Positions 32,436 to 44,364 are shown, counted from the first letter of the stretch. The stretch: DNA of 64,000 nt from Apodemus sylvaticus (GCF_947179515.1 NC_067492.1:13165513-13229512), one strand, 5' to 3'. Notes: a model not told the origin generated them from the letters alone. Program-made: numbers and translations.

Positions 32436-32869
32436 GCATCAGAAAAAGGTAGGGAGATGTGAATGGATTTTAAAAAACTGTTAGTATACAGTGAAGTTGG
32501 ATGCCCTTGAAGGTTATGGACTGTAGACCAAGGTGCTTTCCTTTGGCTATCACTAGATTTAAATTGTATATAAGCAACAGTTGTGGGTAAGTTTAAAGGA
32601 TTCCATTCTTTTCTCTGTGAACTATTGTAATTTAGGAAGAGTGAAGAATTCCAAATTGCTATGCCTTTTAATTTGCTGTTGCTATTGTTATTTTTTCAGA
32701 ATGCAGTGAAGCTGTACCTTTTAAGAGTAGGAAACACAGACTTTTGTTAAGGCTCTTTCCTGGTCTTCTGTCTACTTTCTCTGAGTTTTCTTTGCTTACT
32801 TGTTCTTTAAATGTCAGAGACCTGAACCAACTTCATTGTGTCAGCTGAGACCATGCTAGAAATGCAAAA
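32436..32869. other. Unique sequence
   Basis: No recognised repeat or gene. Confidence 0.5.
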
Positions 32870-33015
32870 TTTGAGTCCGTGAAGATGGCTCAGCTGGTCA
32901 AAGCATCTGCCGCCATGTCTGAGGACAGGAGTTCAATCCCTAGAATCCATACGGTTGAAGAAGAGACTTGGGTCCTGCAAATTCTTAGATCCCATGGAAG
33001 AACAGCAACCCACCA
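32870..33015 (+). repeat. B4/RSINE1-type SINE fragment
   Basis: 'gaagatggctcagctggtca' is the tRNA-like head. 'gacaggagttcaatccctag' and 'cttgggtcctgcaaattctt' continue the body. Confidence 0.6.
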
Positions 33016-33119
33016 TCTCTGTTTTGTCAAATCCTGCAAAGGATCCAGTCTTCATGTTTTCCCTCCCTTCTCCCTCCCACTCTCTTCCTTTCCTTTCTCC
33101 CTTCTTTATTTTCTTCCTT

Positions 33120-33250
33120 TCTTTTTTAACAAGATCTCATGATTTCAAACTGGTTAAGTCACTAATGAAAGCCTGTTCTCTTACCTCCACCTCCCAACTG
33201 CTAGGATCACAGGTGTGCATTGCGGTGCCTGCCCCTGCGGTGATAGAGAT
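33120..33250 (-). repeat. Diverged B1-type SINE fragment, minus orientation
   Basis: 'aagatctcatgatttcaaac' and 'cccaactgctaggatcacag' + 'gtgtgcattgc' follow B1 reverse-complement order with a scrambled middle. Confidence 0.45.
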
Positions 33251-33609
33251 GTGTCTTCAAGCCTGTCCCCCACTGTGATAATTTCCCCAGCAGAGCAGGC
33301 TGTCTCACACCAGTTCTTTGCACCTTCCCACCTCTCTTAGATTCAAATGTTTTCTTCTTATAGTCACAGACTATGAATTGCCCTGCAGTATTTATGGTTC
33401 TTTTTAGCCAGTGTGGTTATTTGTAGGCAGCCCAGCAGCCTCTGAACAACTTAAGGAGAGATGCATTGTACATACTCATACTCACAGGTGTTTGAATTGA
33501 ACTTGGGGATAGCAATATCAGAATTCTGCATCTGGCAAATGGTCTCTAAACATTAATCAATAAAGGAGCTTATGTAATATGAATCTTTTTTTTTTAAATC
33601 ACTAAACCT
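33251..33609. other. Unique sequence
   Basis: No recognised repeat or gene. Confidence 0.5.
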
Positions 33610-33765
33610 TTTTTTTTCTTTTTAAAGACAGGATCTCATGTAGCCCAGGCTGGTCTTAAACTGACCCTCCCCCCCCCCATAACTGAAGATGACCTTGAAC
33701 TCCTGATCCTCTAATCTCTGCCTCCAAAGTGTGGGGATTAGGAGATACCATGCCTGACAATCACT
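33610..33765 (-). repeat. B1-type SINE, minus orientation, diverged
   Basis: A T-rich tail is followed by 'aagacaggatctcatgtagc', 'ccaggctggtcttaaactga', 'gatgaccttgaactcctgat' and 'ggggattaggagataccatg'. A C10-type run at about 33669-33678 interrupts it. Confidence 0.75.
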
Positions 33766-34600
33766 AAACTTTATGTTTTATATTTTAATAGCATATGGGG
33801 CTAAAAGAGATACAAACTGATACAAGGCAGGGGAGAGATGCAAATAAATACACAAAGATATTCAACCTCAGGGGAAAGGAAAGAAATTAGGATACAAGTA
33901 AGGAAATATTTTAGCTATAAAATTAGCTGAGGTTTAAAAATGGAAAACAAATCAGGTTTGGCAAGAATTCTGAAAAAATAAACATTCATGTGGTGTGCTG
34001 GGGGAGTGCAAGTTATATGGTGAATATTACAAGGCATTTGGCAGAATATATAGTGAGTTGACGCAGAGTTCATGCCCTTTGACCCAGTGTTTTCTCTTCT
34101 TGGAGGAAAAGTCAGAAACAAGTATGAATATTTATGCACAAATACATCCATTGCAACATTATTTATAAATAGCAAAAAAAAAAAATGTGGGAATGGAATG
34201 TAAGCCAAAGCCAGTTAAATAAATTATGTTAACTAGAAATGGGAGAACATATGCAGCCATAAAAAAAATAATGTTTGGGGGGAGATATTTAATGTCATGG
34301 AAAATTTGCTACTTATAATGTTAAGTTAAAAAAAGAAAGAAAGATAAACATTTGTCTATACAATCGTTAGAATTATGTTCATGTGCAGCCAGAAGAAAAT
34401 AGAGCAAAATGTTTGTAGTGCTGACCCAAATATTAAGTTTGCTACCACAATGTGGATTTCTTCATGCTTTCTTATACTAGTTACCTTCTTCTGTACTTTT
34501 CCAATAATTTCAAAATATCTTGTAGATTTTCTACCTTGTAGTCTGTGTCCAATCTTCATAGAACTGAAGTTGAACAAAAGCATCGAATTAAATTTCCTGT
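33766..34600 (+). mobile_element. Ancient L1 fragment, 3' ORF2 and 3' UTR
   Basis: 'gccctttgacccagtgtttt', 'aatatttatgcacaaatac', 'ccattgcaacattatttata' and 'catatgcagccataaaaaa' occur in the order of the extreme 3' ORF2 region of L1M-class elements. Many frameshifts and stops make it a dead fossil. The 5' boundary is approximate. Confidence 0.7.
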
Positions 34601-34890
34601 AATTAAATTTTTAGTCACTCATTTACATTAAAAATTGTGAAATGGCCTTTTGGTCATGATGGAGTAGCTAGGGCTGAATTTGTCTTCCCAAGTGAGTATA
34701 AAAATCAAGGAAACACGCAGGGTTTGTAGTTATTGGGTAAGTGTCAGTTCAAGGCTGTGGTTGCATGTTGAAAGCCTCCAGGGCAATAGCATGGGTCAGT
34801 GGGCAGCCTGGGAGAGTTAGTGAGACCTTCAGGGGCTGTAGAATGAGCCCATGGGCAGTCTTCACAGGTTTGCTCAAAAGTAAAAAATAT
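34601..34890. other. Unique sequence
   Basis: No recognised repeat or gene. Confidence 0.45.
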
Positions 34891-34998
34891 AAGACAGGCT
34901 GCAGGTGTAGGGTAGAGCTCAGTGGTGGGGTGAAGGGCTGCAGATGTAGGGTAGAGCTCAGTGGTGGAGTGCCAGGCATCCATGGGCCTAGGTTCAAG
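34891..34998 (+). repeat. ID-type SINE with duplicated head
   Basis: 'gatgtagggtagagctcagt' + 'ggtggagtgccaggcat' and 'ggttcaagtcccaagaatca' match an ID (BC1/tRNA-Ala-derived) SINE. Its first 39 bp are present twice: the copy from 34897 and the copy from 34936 differ by only a few bases. The duplicated part includes the region expected to hold the RNA polymerase III A box. Confidence 0.7.
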
Positions 34999-36227
34999 TC
35001 CCAAGAATCACCAAACAAACCAAAGTGGCAATAAGATAGACACTCAGGAAGAACTTTGACAGAAATCATGTCAAACATTTCAGAGAGAAATTTAAGAGAA
35101 ACTCATAATGAGATATACTGTATTCTTAAATCAATACACTGGGTTTTGTTGTTTGCATTGGTGCCCACAGACGCCACAACCTCCTTGAAAACCTAGGAAG
35201 TGTTTGGAATCAGAATTGGCCAAATAAATAAATTAATTAAATTAAATTAAATCCCATAACCATTTTGTCCAGAGTGATGTACTCGGAATGTGTGGATTTT
35301 ATGCTAATCTCACTTTGCCATTGGGAACAAAAAGCATCATGGATATCAAGTATTTCAAAGGAAGCAGCTTCCAGATTCATTGGCTCACTGTTACTATCGT
35401 TGAGGCTCGAGAATTTTCTCACATTGTTTAAGTGAAATCAACACATTGGAGAGATTAAGGATTTCCCCCTACAGATTATACTAAGGCAAAACTTAAACTC
35501 AACCCCAATGTGGTCTTCTGTTGTAGCACTATGACACTTTCAGTCATGCCTAGACATGCCCATTCATTCATTCCTTCGCTGTTCATTCATTCACTCAGTG
35601 GCACGTGTCATGTGCCACCTAAGTAATAGCATTGTTGTCTTCCCACAGACACTATAGTCTGACAAGGGAGAAACTCATTCCCGCCTGCCCCCACCAAAAA
35701 GGAAATACAAGGAGAAGTTCAGAGACTTGTATTCAAGAAGAAACACAATCCCATCAAGTCTAGGATACTTAAACCTCCTCCAGACCACATAGTCTACAAA
35801 AACCTAGAAAGAGCAGAGAGAACAACGGGATACTATGTCTCCACAAAGCTTACTGAGCAGGTGCATACAGCAAGGCAGTGTGGTCTGTGCTCATATCAAG
35901 AGGCACCTAACAGAGGCAGTAGCAATACGGAGGCACAGAACTAAGGTCAGCCAGTGCCTTTGGATGTCTTGCAAAGAAGAAGTGCATTAAACCTACCGTC
36001 AACTTGGTACATATGGAGCCAGAGCATTCTAATGGTGGCCATTAAGAATAAAGAGGGTCTCTGAGCTTACAGCCTTCTGAAGGAATGCTGTAGGACATCC
36101 AGATTTATTTTTATAATTGCAGTGTAGTTCACTTTCATGGCTACAGCACAGTTGTATCTTTTTAAGTCAATCCGTATCAGCATTTTTTTGCATTATAATC
36201 ACCATCATAATAATAACAGTTATCTTT
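34999..36227. other. Unique sequence
   Basis: No recognised gene. A short (AAATTAAT)n run lies at 35221-35249. Confidence 0.5.
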
Positions 36228-36350
36228 ATTGCTGGGAATGATGGTACATGCCTGTAATTCCAGGACTCAGAAGACTGAGACAGAAAAAGAGTTTAGTTTA
36301 AGACCAGCCTGGGCCACATAACAAGTTCAAGACCAGTCTAGATTACATAA
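36228..36350 (+). repeat. B1/proto-B1-type SINE
   Basis: 'tgctgggaatgatggtacat', 'gcctgtaattccaggactca' and 'agaccagcctgggccacata' are B1 blocks. The 'aagttcaagaccagtctaga' segment repeats part of the body. Confidence 0.7.
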
Positions 36351-37350
36351 AAAGTTGTGTGATTTTTGTAAGTGCTATGAGTCAAAGGCGAAGAAACACT
36401 ATTTAGACCACAGAGGAAAATTTATATTTGAAAACTTATTTTCTTTTTTGTCTTAGTGCATTCTCAACAGTGTGCTCCTCAATGTCTTCTGGAGGCCATC
36501 GGGGAGCATGAAGGCTGGCTGGCTGTGACAGAGGTCCCCTGATCCGTAGCTAGGGCTCCCAGTCACACTGTGTGGCCAGAGTCAAGTTCAAGAATGCCTC
36601 CCTGCTTGGAAAGAGTTCATTTTAACCAGAGAAGCTGGGGTCAATGGCCTCTCCAATGAAACAGATAAGGCAGGCAGAGGGTTCTTGTCAGAAATGAATG
36701 TGACGGCTCTCCCTCCTGAAAAGCTTCGAGATGTTATCAGTAGGCGTCTGGTTAGGCCTGAAACAAGCCAGTGAGAAGTCATATCAACCAGACGCCTGGC
36801 AGATTGTTTATTTATCTCCCACTAAATTCAATAAAGGCAGACATATATAAATAAAGTGAAATAATGCGACTTAGTAATTTATCACTGTGTAGAAAGACAT
36901 TGTTACCCTTATCTCTCTGATGATGTTCTATTTCAATTGAACCATAAGGCTGTCATCTGCCTCCCCCGGGACAGCCAGTGGAGCCATGCTGGGTATAGTA
37001 GCTTAGCTCCCTCTTCCAGGATCCTGTGTCCTGTGCCTTTGGGCTCCAGTGTAGGCAGCTTCAGGCAAGGACCCAGGGTGACCTAGTTACTGTGTTTGGA
37101 GAAGGGGACATTGTATTTTAAAAAGAATTTATTAACAACTCTTGGGGAAGGCACAAGGGCTTATTAATGGGGCAACATTTATTCATCCCTCCCAGATTCC
37201 CCATCTTCTTATTGGTCATTTATTAAAAGATTATATTCAACTAGGCTGTAGAGAAGTAGGAGAGAGGGGGAAATTGGAAACTTAATTGCTTGATCATATT
37301 ATTAGTTTTCTTTGTGATTGTTATGGTATTTGATGATTGGGGTGATTACA
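36351..37350. other. Unique sequence, possible conserved element
   Basis: No repeat or gene recognised. 36780-36990 is repeat-free and AT-rich, with several TTTATT/TAAAT motifs and 'cttatctctctgatgatgtt'. It is a reasonable place to check for noncoding conservation. Confidence 0.4.
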
Positions 37351-37414
37351 GTGATGATGGTGATGATGGTGGTGATGATGATGGTGATGATGATGATGAT
37401 TATGGTAGTGGTGA
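37351..37414. repeat. (GAT/GGT)n trinucleotide array
   Basis: GATGATGGTGATGATGGTGG-type units. The Asp/Gly-rich frame across it is an artefact. Confidence 0.95.
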
Positions 37415-37529
37415 TAGGCAGATAATATTTGCTGTATACTTACCACATCCCAAACATCTCTTCAATCATATTGCATGAGTTGAATGTCATTTATTTTATT
37501 TTCTCCATAATCTTCAATATGGCCTTTCA

Positions 37530-37622
37530 GAGCCTTGGAATAATAATAGCTTACCCATGGCCACACAGCTGGTTAGGAATGGAACAGAGCCTTGAAATAG
37601 AGGGTCTAAATCCATTTCAATT
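37530..37622 (-). repeat. MIR SINE fragment
   Basis: 'cccatggccacacagctggt' + 'taggaatggaacagagcc' is the reverse complement of the MIR core. Confidence 0.6.
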
Positions 37623-38407
37623 CACTTTGAATTGGGGGGTCATTACAGTTCTCTATCAAAGGGCGAGCCTCAATGGTGTGCATGAAGAAGGTGAGGCCGA
37701 GGCCACTGGGTTCCATCCTCTAAGACAGGGCAGCTTAAGGGGATTATTGGAGCTGTTGGCACCATGAGAGGCCAGGAGGTGAGGGTGTAGTTAGAGTAAG
37801 CACAGGAGCTACAGGAATGAAGGGGCCTGGAGGAAAGTTCATGCTTTTCACAAGGAAGAGAGCCCAGGAGAAGCTATTGGTGAAAGTGCACCCCAGCATC
37901 TTAGAGACGCCAACACCATGAGACAACCACAAATACATTGCAGCAACTATGGGGTAGAGCTGGCCTGAGCCTAGAAGGCAAGATATGTGACCAGAGCCAG
38001 AGAAGTGACCCCAGCCCTTCGGAAGAGTCCAGAAGACAGTGAGTGAGTCCCAGATATGGACATTGAATGACTTAGACTATTGAAGCTTGGTTTTGCATTG
38101 ATCTGATTGGAACTGTACCCCTGGCTCTTCCCTCTTTAATTAAAAATAAAAGTAGTTCATTTATTTTCAATTTTATAATAGACCACAGTTGAGAGACTGA
38201 TTTTTTAAAAGATATTGTGTATGTTTTAAGAGACTTTGGATTTTTAAAGAGATTAAATTTCAAAGTGTTTGAATTTGTAAAGACCCTGGGACTTTTTTAA
38301 GTTTGCAAAATGTTTCATATTGTGTTGTTGATATTAATGGGTAATCTTGGGGATCAACAAGAAAGGAAAAGTTGTGGTTTAATGCATTAATTTGACAAGG
38401 GGTCAAT
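37623..38407. other. Unique sequence
   Basis: No recognised repeat or gene. Confidence 0.5.
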
Positions 38408-38826
38408 TGTGCTGGATAATTTTATGTCAACTTGATACAAGCTAAAGTACTCTGAGGGGACAGAACCTCAATTAAGAAAATGCCTCCCTAAGATTGGGCT
38501 CTGGACAAGTCTCTAGGGCGTTTTCTTAGTGATTGCTGGAGGAGAGCCATGCCTTTTGATGGTGGTACTATCCCTGGGCAATGGGTCCTGAGTTTTTAAC
38601 AAAGATGTATGAGCAAGGCAGGGTAGTAAGCCAGTAAATAGTACCCTTCCATGGCCTCTGGATCAGCTCCTGCCTTCAGGGTCCTGCTCTTCTTAAGTTC
38701 CCATCTTGACTTCGTTTGATGATGAACAATACTTTGGAAGTAGAAGCCAAAAACAGATATCCCATTTTTTCCCAAGTTTCTTTGGTCATAGATTTTATTA
38801 TAACAACAGCAATTCTAAGGTAGACA
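38408..38826 (+). mobile_element. Diverged solitary MaLR-type LTR
   Basis: It starts TGTGCTGGATAATTTTATG and ends AAGGTAGACA. 'tgtcaacttgatacaagcta', 'ccatggcctctggatcagct' and 'gatgatgaacaatactttgg' run parallel to the better-preserved copies at 2785-3174 and 50298-50693. No target duplication is visible, so it is older than those copies. Confidence 0.7.
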
Positions 38827-41515
38827 GCACTTACAAGAAGTAAAGGTAAAATTTAGTGGTTCAGGTTTTTGACAGTATGGCCAACACTGGATTAGAGGAA
38901 GGAGGTTCTGGTACCCAGTTAGGACTGACAAAGAGTTAGGCCACTGGGCTCTTGAGATATCGAGGAGAATGACTACTGGAGCAAGCACATTTCAGAAGAC
39001 TGTCAAGATGCTTGGCAAGGAGATGAATTCTCACAACCACAGAATCAAGTTCTGAGTCTCCCACTTCCATTAGCTTCTTTAGAAAAGGGTGTTCTGGGTG
39101 TTTTGTTGGGATACCAGGGTGTTTTCTCAATCATTTCTGATGATCCCAAAGGAGGTAATTTTGAACTGGCCATTGACATCACTCACAAGATAGCCACCAA
39201 TGCTGCAGGATGCTTGATACCTGTCTTAAGAGATGTCCTGTCCACTCTCTCTATGTACCTTGTGATGAAACATGCAACTTGGCTGAGAATGAATAGAATC
39301 AAAGTGCTCTATGACTCTCAAAGACTAAAATCCAACTTCCAAGGAATATATGCTAAGAGAGTTCCCATCTGTATGACTTCTGGAGTGTATGAGTATAAGT
39401 AGCTTTTCAACCATATTAACTTGTATAGAAACTTATACCAGAATAACAAGAGGAATAAACTACACAGGCAGAGAAAAGAGATGGGGAAGAGTCCTGAGGG
39501 CACAGAAGCTTCACCCCCAAACCTGATGCTGCCCCCTTCTCTACTCTCAAAAACAACAGTAGACCCCACAACTATACAATTCTAATCTTTCCTTTCCACT
39601 CCTTAGAACAAACATCTCTGAAGTGAGAAGATGTCAGCATCTCTCTTCTTCCATCAGGCTGTGGCAGCCTTCACAATAACTCGTTGGTTCCTCCTCCAGG
39701 CCTTCCCAAGTTCAGTACTGCCTAGGAAGGGACAAAACAGAGAATGATTTCGCTGAGACATTATTTTATGCAAACTTTGGAGGGGGCTGTTCAGTGCTAT
39801 ATCCAGATACGGCATTAGAGCCAAATTAAAGACATGGTAGACTTCCAGAGGGACCACTAGAATGTTCAGGCCCTCTTGAGAAAAGCTATGCTGAGTAAGT
39901 CCAAATTACCAGAGAAAAAGCTTTCTCAAGCACTCTCTGAGCCACAGCCTTGTACCCGTGGCTCCTACATGCCTAAGCCCCAAATTTAATGTCCGAAGTA
40001 TTCCAAAATATTTGAATCCTTATATGACCCTACAGCTACAACATTCTAGATGATAGAACTGTATTTGATGTACAATTTAAATATACAGATAGTGATGACC
40101 CTCAGGCAGTGTGCCTAGATGTGGCTGAATCAGAAATGAATTTCATGCATAGACACCAGTTGCATCCCAAGAGACTTCATTTTTCATATGCAAATACTCA
40201 GAAATATAAAAACAACCTCAAATGTAATACACTTCCAGTCTTAAGCATTTCAGGAAACTCAGCCCTTACTGCTATCTAAATTGATAGCTACCCTTAACCT
40301 AAGACCACACAGAGAGACTCTAACTTAGCTGTCCAGAGAACAGGACACAAACCAGCTCCCCTTATTGGTGATTCTATGGTCTAGCCTAGCATGCAAGGCT
40401 CCTCCCATTATTGGCGTAGGACCTATCTTCTATGAGCCCTCTCTGAATGAATAAGAAATACAACTAAATTTTGCTTTGCCCTTCAATGAGTCAACGTCCT
40501 TTGGACAGAGGTTCATTTATATTTAAAATTATATTTCTATCTATTCACATTCCCTTCCTTAGAACCAGCAAGCTCGTCATTGCGTAGACATAGTCAAGGC
40601 ATGTCCTACAAGTGGCCCCTCCCTCCTCCAGCGTGGCCAAGGAAAACAAGCACCCAGCTTCTGGTTTGACCTTGGACTTTCTCTGCAGCTGTTTCTTGTC
40701 TGGATGTGTCAACCCTATGTGATTTTAAGAGGCCATGTTACAGGTCAACCCCATGAGAATAATGAGGAAGACTGGAGGATAATTTATCCTGAGCTGGAGA
40801 TGCGTACACGAGAAAGGTTCATAATTCAGCTGCCACGTGGGCTGAGGAGGATGACCTTACTGTTGACCTGGGTCTCATGAACTATTTGTTCTATGCTCTA
40901 ATTGATGCTGGGAACAATGTGGCCTTGAAGTGTCTGTCGAGGCATCTCTGACCCAGGCAGCTCTCGTAGGCCCACAGAGCACTTCCTGTAGTCCTCCAGC
41001 CAGATGGAGTGCCATGGGACATCTGAAGATGGCCACACTGTTAACTTGGAGCTTGCAGGATTTGGGCCCTGTCTGTCTACTCTGCAGCTATGCCAAGTGC
41101 TTTGTAGAGATAGCATTGTGCAACATTAACCTGATTGGTCCATCTTGCTTTTTTTTTTTTTAATATGAAGAGAGTTTAACTAAAACATGTTCCATGTAAC
41201 ATGTTGACCTAAGGAACCTAACAGCAGAAATTGACCACTAGCCATGTATACCTAATAGTCTGGCATCCATGAGCCTGGACAAAAAGCCTGGTGTGCCTGG
41301 CTGAACTAAGGAGACAGGGAAAGAGAAGAATATTCAAATACCCACTGGCTACCAGACGCTAGTTGCATGCTAGCTTCTTTGTACCCCATATGTCATTTTG
41401 TATATTATTCTATATCCTTTTCAAAATAATTCCAAGGCGCTGGGAGACTGATTCACTGGCTCACTCTTTACCTTGGCTTCACACTAGGGAATCCTTAAGC
41501 TACTATCCCATGTTT
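38827..41515. other. Unique sequence
   Basis: A long repeat-poor stretch. It contains the unrecognised 99-codon frame at 39103-39402 (listed separately) and otherwise no supportable gene. Confidence 0.5.
39103..39402 (+). other. Unrecognised 99-codon open frame
   Basis: An ATG-initiated frame of 99 codons ends at TAG. It has mixed composition and no simple repeat or recognised interspersed repeat. I recognise no domain. A helix-rich middle (D-I-T-H-K-I-A-T-N-A-A) and a basic C-terminal half are the only visible traits. No promoter, splice site or poly(A) context is evident. It could be a pseudogene remnant or a chance frame. Confidence 0.12.
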
Positions 41516-41542
41516 CCTTCCTTCCTTCCTTCCTTCCTTCCC
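41516..41542. repeat. (TTCC)n microsatellite
   Basis: Six to seven TTCC units immediately upstream of a B1 target duplication. Confidence 0.95.
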
Positions 41543-41559
41543 TTTCTTCTTCATTTTTT

Positions 41560-41742
41560 AATTTTTTTATTTTAATTTTTGGTTTTTTTTTTCAATTTTG
41601 TTTTTGTGAGACAGGGTTTCTCGTATAGCCCTGGCTGTCCTGGAACTCACTCTGTAGACCAGGCTAGCCTCGAACTCAGAAATCCACCTGCCTCTGCCTC
41701 CCAGAGTGCTGGAATTACAGGCGTGCGCTACCAGCGCCTGGC
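41560..41742 (-). repeat. B1 SINE, minus orientation, with 17-bp target duplication
   Basis: A full-length B1 body runs from 'gagacagggtttctcgtata' at about 41609 to 'gctaccagcgcctggc' at 41742, with a T-rich (A-tail) side at 41560-41607. TTTCTTCTTCATTTTTT occurs at 41543-41559 and again at 41743-41759, a perfect 17-bp target duplication. B1 is a 7SL-derived SINE mobilised by L1 proteins. The low divergence and intact duplication suggest a fairly recent insertion. Confidence 0.92.
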
Positions 41743-41759
41743 TTTCTTCTTCATTTTTT

Positions 41760-42660
41760 TAATCGAGCAATATACATTTAAGAGAAAAAGAAAAGATCAA
41801 CTTAGATGTATATTCAGATATCTATCACATGATTAACAAACATAATCATCTTTGAGATTTGAACCAGGGATGCAACTAAGAGGTAGAAGGGCTGTGTTAC
41901 TTGCCTGAGTCTTACATTTCCATCCCTAGGACTACCTCAAACCTCTCAAGATCCAGGAACTTATTAGTTAGCTAAGGCATTTGAAACAGCCTAATAGATA
42001 AATATTTGATTTGTGTTGATGCTTGTAATCCCTCCTTCCAAAGCCAAGTCAACATCTCAGTTCTTAAATTGAATTCACACAAATTACTCTTTTATGAATT
42101 GTTCCTTCTTCAAACAGTCTTCTGACCTAGGTAAGGTCCTCTCTTCAACACTGGTCCCAAGTGACTTGTGTTAGTGATCTCCCATGGTGCTTTACATAAT
42201 CTAAGGGGTTTTTGTTGTTCCCAATCCTCTCTCCTATTCATACTACTTTATGTATAGTATTTTTTGTTCAAGTTCTCCATGGAAAAGTAAATCCTATAAG
42301 GGTAAGGTTTGTTTCCAATTTGTTAGTTCCCTAGGGTTAATGTTAGGCAGTCACTGAGACTGTGCATGTTTGTGGTATGATTCCTTGAATGAAAGGTTTG
42401 TATGCCAGCATGTGACATGGTGACATCTTTGCTTTTACAAAAGTCAAACTGTCCCATCCATGGGTAGTTTATACATATTATAGAATGTAAGCTAATATAG
42501 TGTATACACGCAGTATACATACAGTTTGTCATCCATTTGAAATCCTTTGCCTTCATCCCATTGACAAGTCACACTTTGTTCCTCCCAGACATCCCTGAAC
42601 TTAATCCAGTGAGGTTCAGAATCAAATAGCTCATGGCCTGAAACTTCAGTAATAAATGAG
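41760..42660. other. Unique sequence
   Basis: No recognised repeat or gene. Confidence 0.5.
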
Positions 42661-42728
42661 GGTCTGGGTCTGGGTCTGGGTCTGGGTCTGGGTCTGGGTC
42701 TGGGTCTGGGTCTGGGTCTGGGTCTGGG
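42661..42728. repeat. (GGTCTG)11 hexanucleotide array
   Basis: A perfect 6-bp repeat, about 11.3 units. GGG occurs every 6 bases on the plus strand, so it has G-quadruplex potential similar to telomeric repeats, though the unit is GGGTCT and not TTAGGG. The Arg-Pro frame on the minus strand is an artefact. Confidence 0.98.
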
Positions 42729-43330
42729 AGTCTTTTGCATTAAAATCTTCCTAACACAGAGAAACAAGACTGGGAAGATCAGTGAGATTCTAGCTCACAC
42801 CCAGTAGACAATGAGGAGCTAAGTGCTGGGAGCCTCACTAGGCAGGACTGCTGGAGTGAGAGAGAAAGACAGGCACTTAACCCTCGCTGCTAAGTAGTGA
42901 TTCTGAAATCCAGCCAGCCACCTGCCTCCAATTCTCCCTCCTCTAGGGACCGAGAATTACTTATAGTAAAATCAGTCTATTAATTCACCCTAGAAGTGGT
43001 TCCACAGTTCATGATTCTCCTTTTATTTTGCTCTCTCTCCTTAGGGGGTCTCTGGTTCATTCTCTGACACTGATGACCTGGGCTCTACAATGGCTTTCTG
43101 AGCATCCTTCGATTACACAGTAAGACCTTCTCCATTTTAAACTGTCATGATCTCTCTTAGTGTAGGCTGCCACTGCTGTCACTGAGGAAATAATCTTAAA
43201 ACTTGGTGAGTTTCTTAAAATCTGATTGTGTCTACTTAGACATCCCTTTTTTCACACCCTTCGTTCTTTTAGGGATAAACTTCATATAGGCCTATTATGG
43301 GATAATACTTGTAAAATTCTTTTGGCTTAT
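42729..43330. other. Unique sequence
   Basis: No recognised repeat or gene. Confidence 0.5.
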
Positions 43331-43715
43331 CTTCTTTTAATAATACTATGTTTTATTAATTGTTTGAGAGTTTCATACGCGCATACAATGAATTTTGATC
43401 ATATTCACCTCCTCCCAGATCCACAGCACACTTCTCAGGCACTTCCTACTGTGTATCTTCCTTTCCTTTTAAATAACTCACTTGGTCCAACTTGTACTAC
43501 CCATACACACACAGATGTGTAGACACTCACTACAACATGGTTGACTTAGTGGGTCTCACAATTGACAAAAAACTTTCTCCTTACCCTAGTAGCCACCAAC
43601 TGTCAGTAGCTGCATAGCTAGAGAGGGTGTGGCTTTTGGAGATGCTCTTTCTACTCTGGAATGGACTCCCTTGATCTTGTGCAGGTCTTAGAGTCTTAAT
43701 TCTTAGAACCTTCTT
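43331..43715 (-). mobile_element. L1 (Lx-type) 3' UTR, minus orientation
   Basis: 'tgagagtttcatacgcgcat', 'gaattttgatcatattcacc', 'agtagccaccaactgtcagt' + 'agctgcatagctagag' and 'cttgatcttgtgcaggtctt' match in order the reverse complement of the Lx-type L1 3' UTR. It is 5'-truncated and diverged. Confidence 0.8.
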
Positions 43716-43810
43716 TATTTAAAAAAATCATGATTTACTGTCTTAGTCTTTTAGAGATTTTAACTAAGAACCCCAGAGGTAGCATACGTATGAGTGGATT
43801 ATGGAATGTG

Positions 43811-44324
43811 TGTGTCCTTCTGTCTGTCCATCTGTCTGTCCATCTGTCTGTCTGTCTGTCTCTGTGTTTATGTTTGCATGTGTGTTTGTGTGTGTGCCTG
43901 TGTTTGTGTATCTCTGTGTGTAGGGAAGTGTCTGAATGTGTGTTTGTGTCTCTGTGTGTGTGCCTCTGTGTCTCTGTGTGTCCATCTGCATGTGTGTTTG
44001 TCTGTGTCTGTGTGTCTCTCTGTGTGTATATCTCTCTGTGTGTTTACGTCTGTTTCTCTGTGTGTGTTTGTTTTTGTGTGTGTCTATATGTCTCTGTGTG
44101 TATGTCTCTGTGTGTGTTTGTGTCTGTGTGTATGTCTGCATGTGTGTATCTGTGTGTCAGTGAGCATTGGCAGTGTGCATGTCTGCATGTGTATTTGTCT
44201 ATGTTTGTGTATCTCTGTGTGTCTGTCTGCATGTATGTTTGTGCCTTTGTGTCTCTGTGTGTATGTCTGTTTGTGTTTGTGTCTGTGTTTATGTCTGTGT
44301 GCATGTTTGTGTCTCTTTGTCTTG

Positions 44325-44364
<40 letters not shown>
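43811..44364. repeat. (TG)n/(TCTG)n compound array, 550 bp
   Basis: TGTCTGTCCATCTG units give way to TGTGTCTGTGTGTGTTTG variants and end in a pure (GT)n at about 44331-44364. The 247-codon frame and several others across it are repeat artefacts. Confidence 0.97.

Noticed and set aside
42661..42728. Interstitial telomeric repeat
   Set aside because: The unit is GGTCTG throughout with no TTAGGG, so a telomeric origin is not supported.
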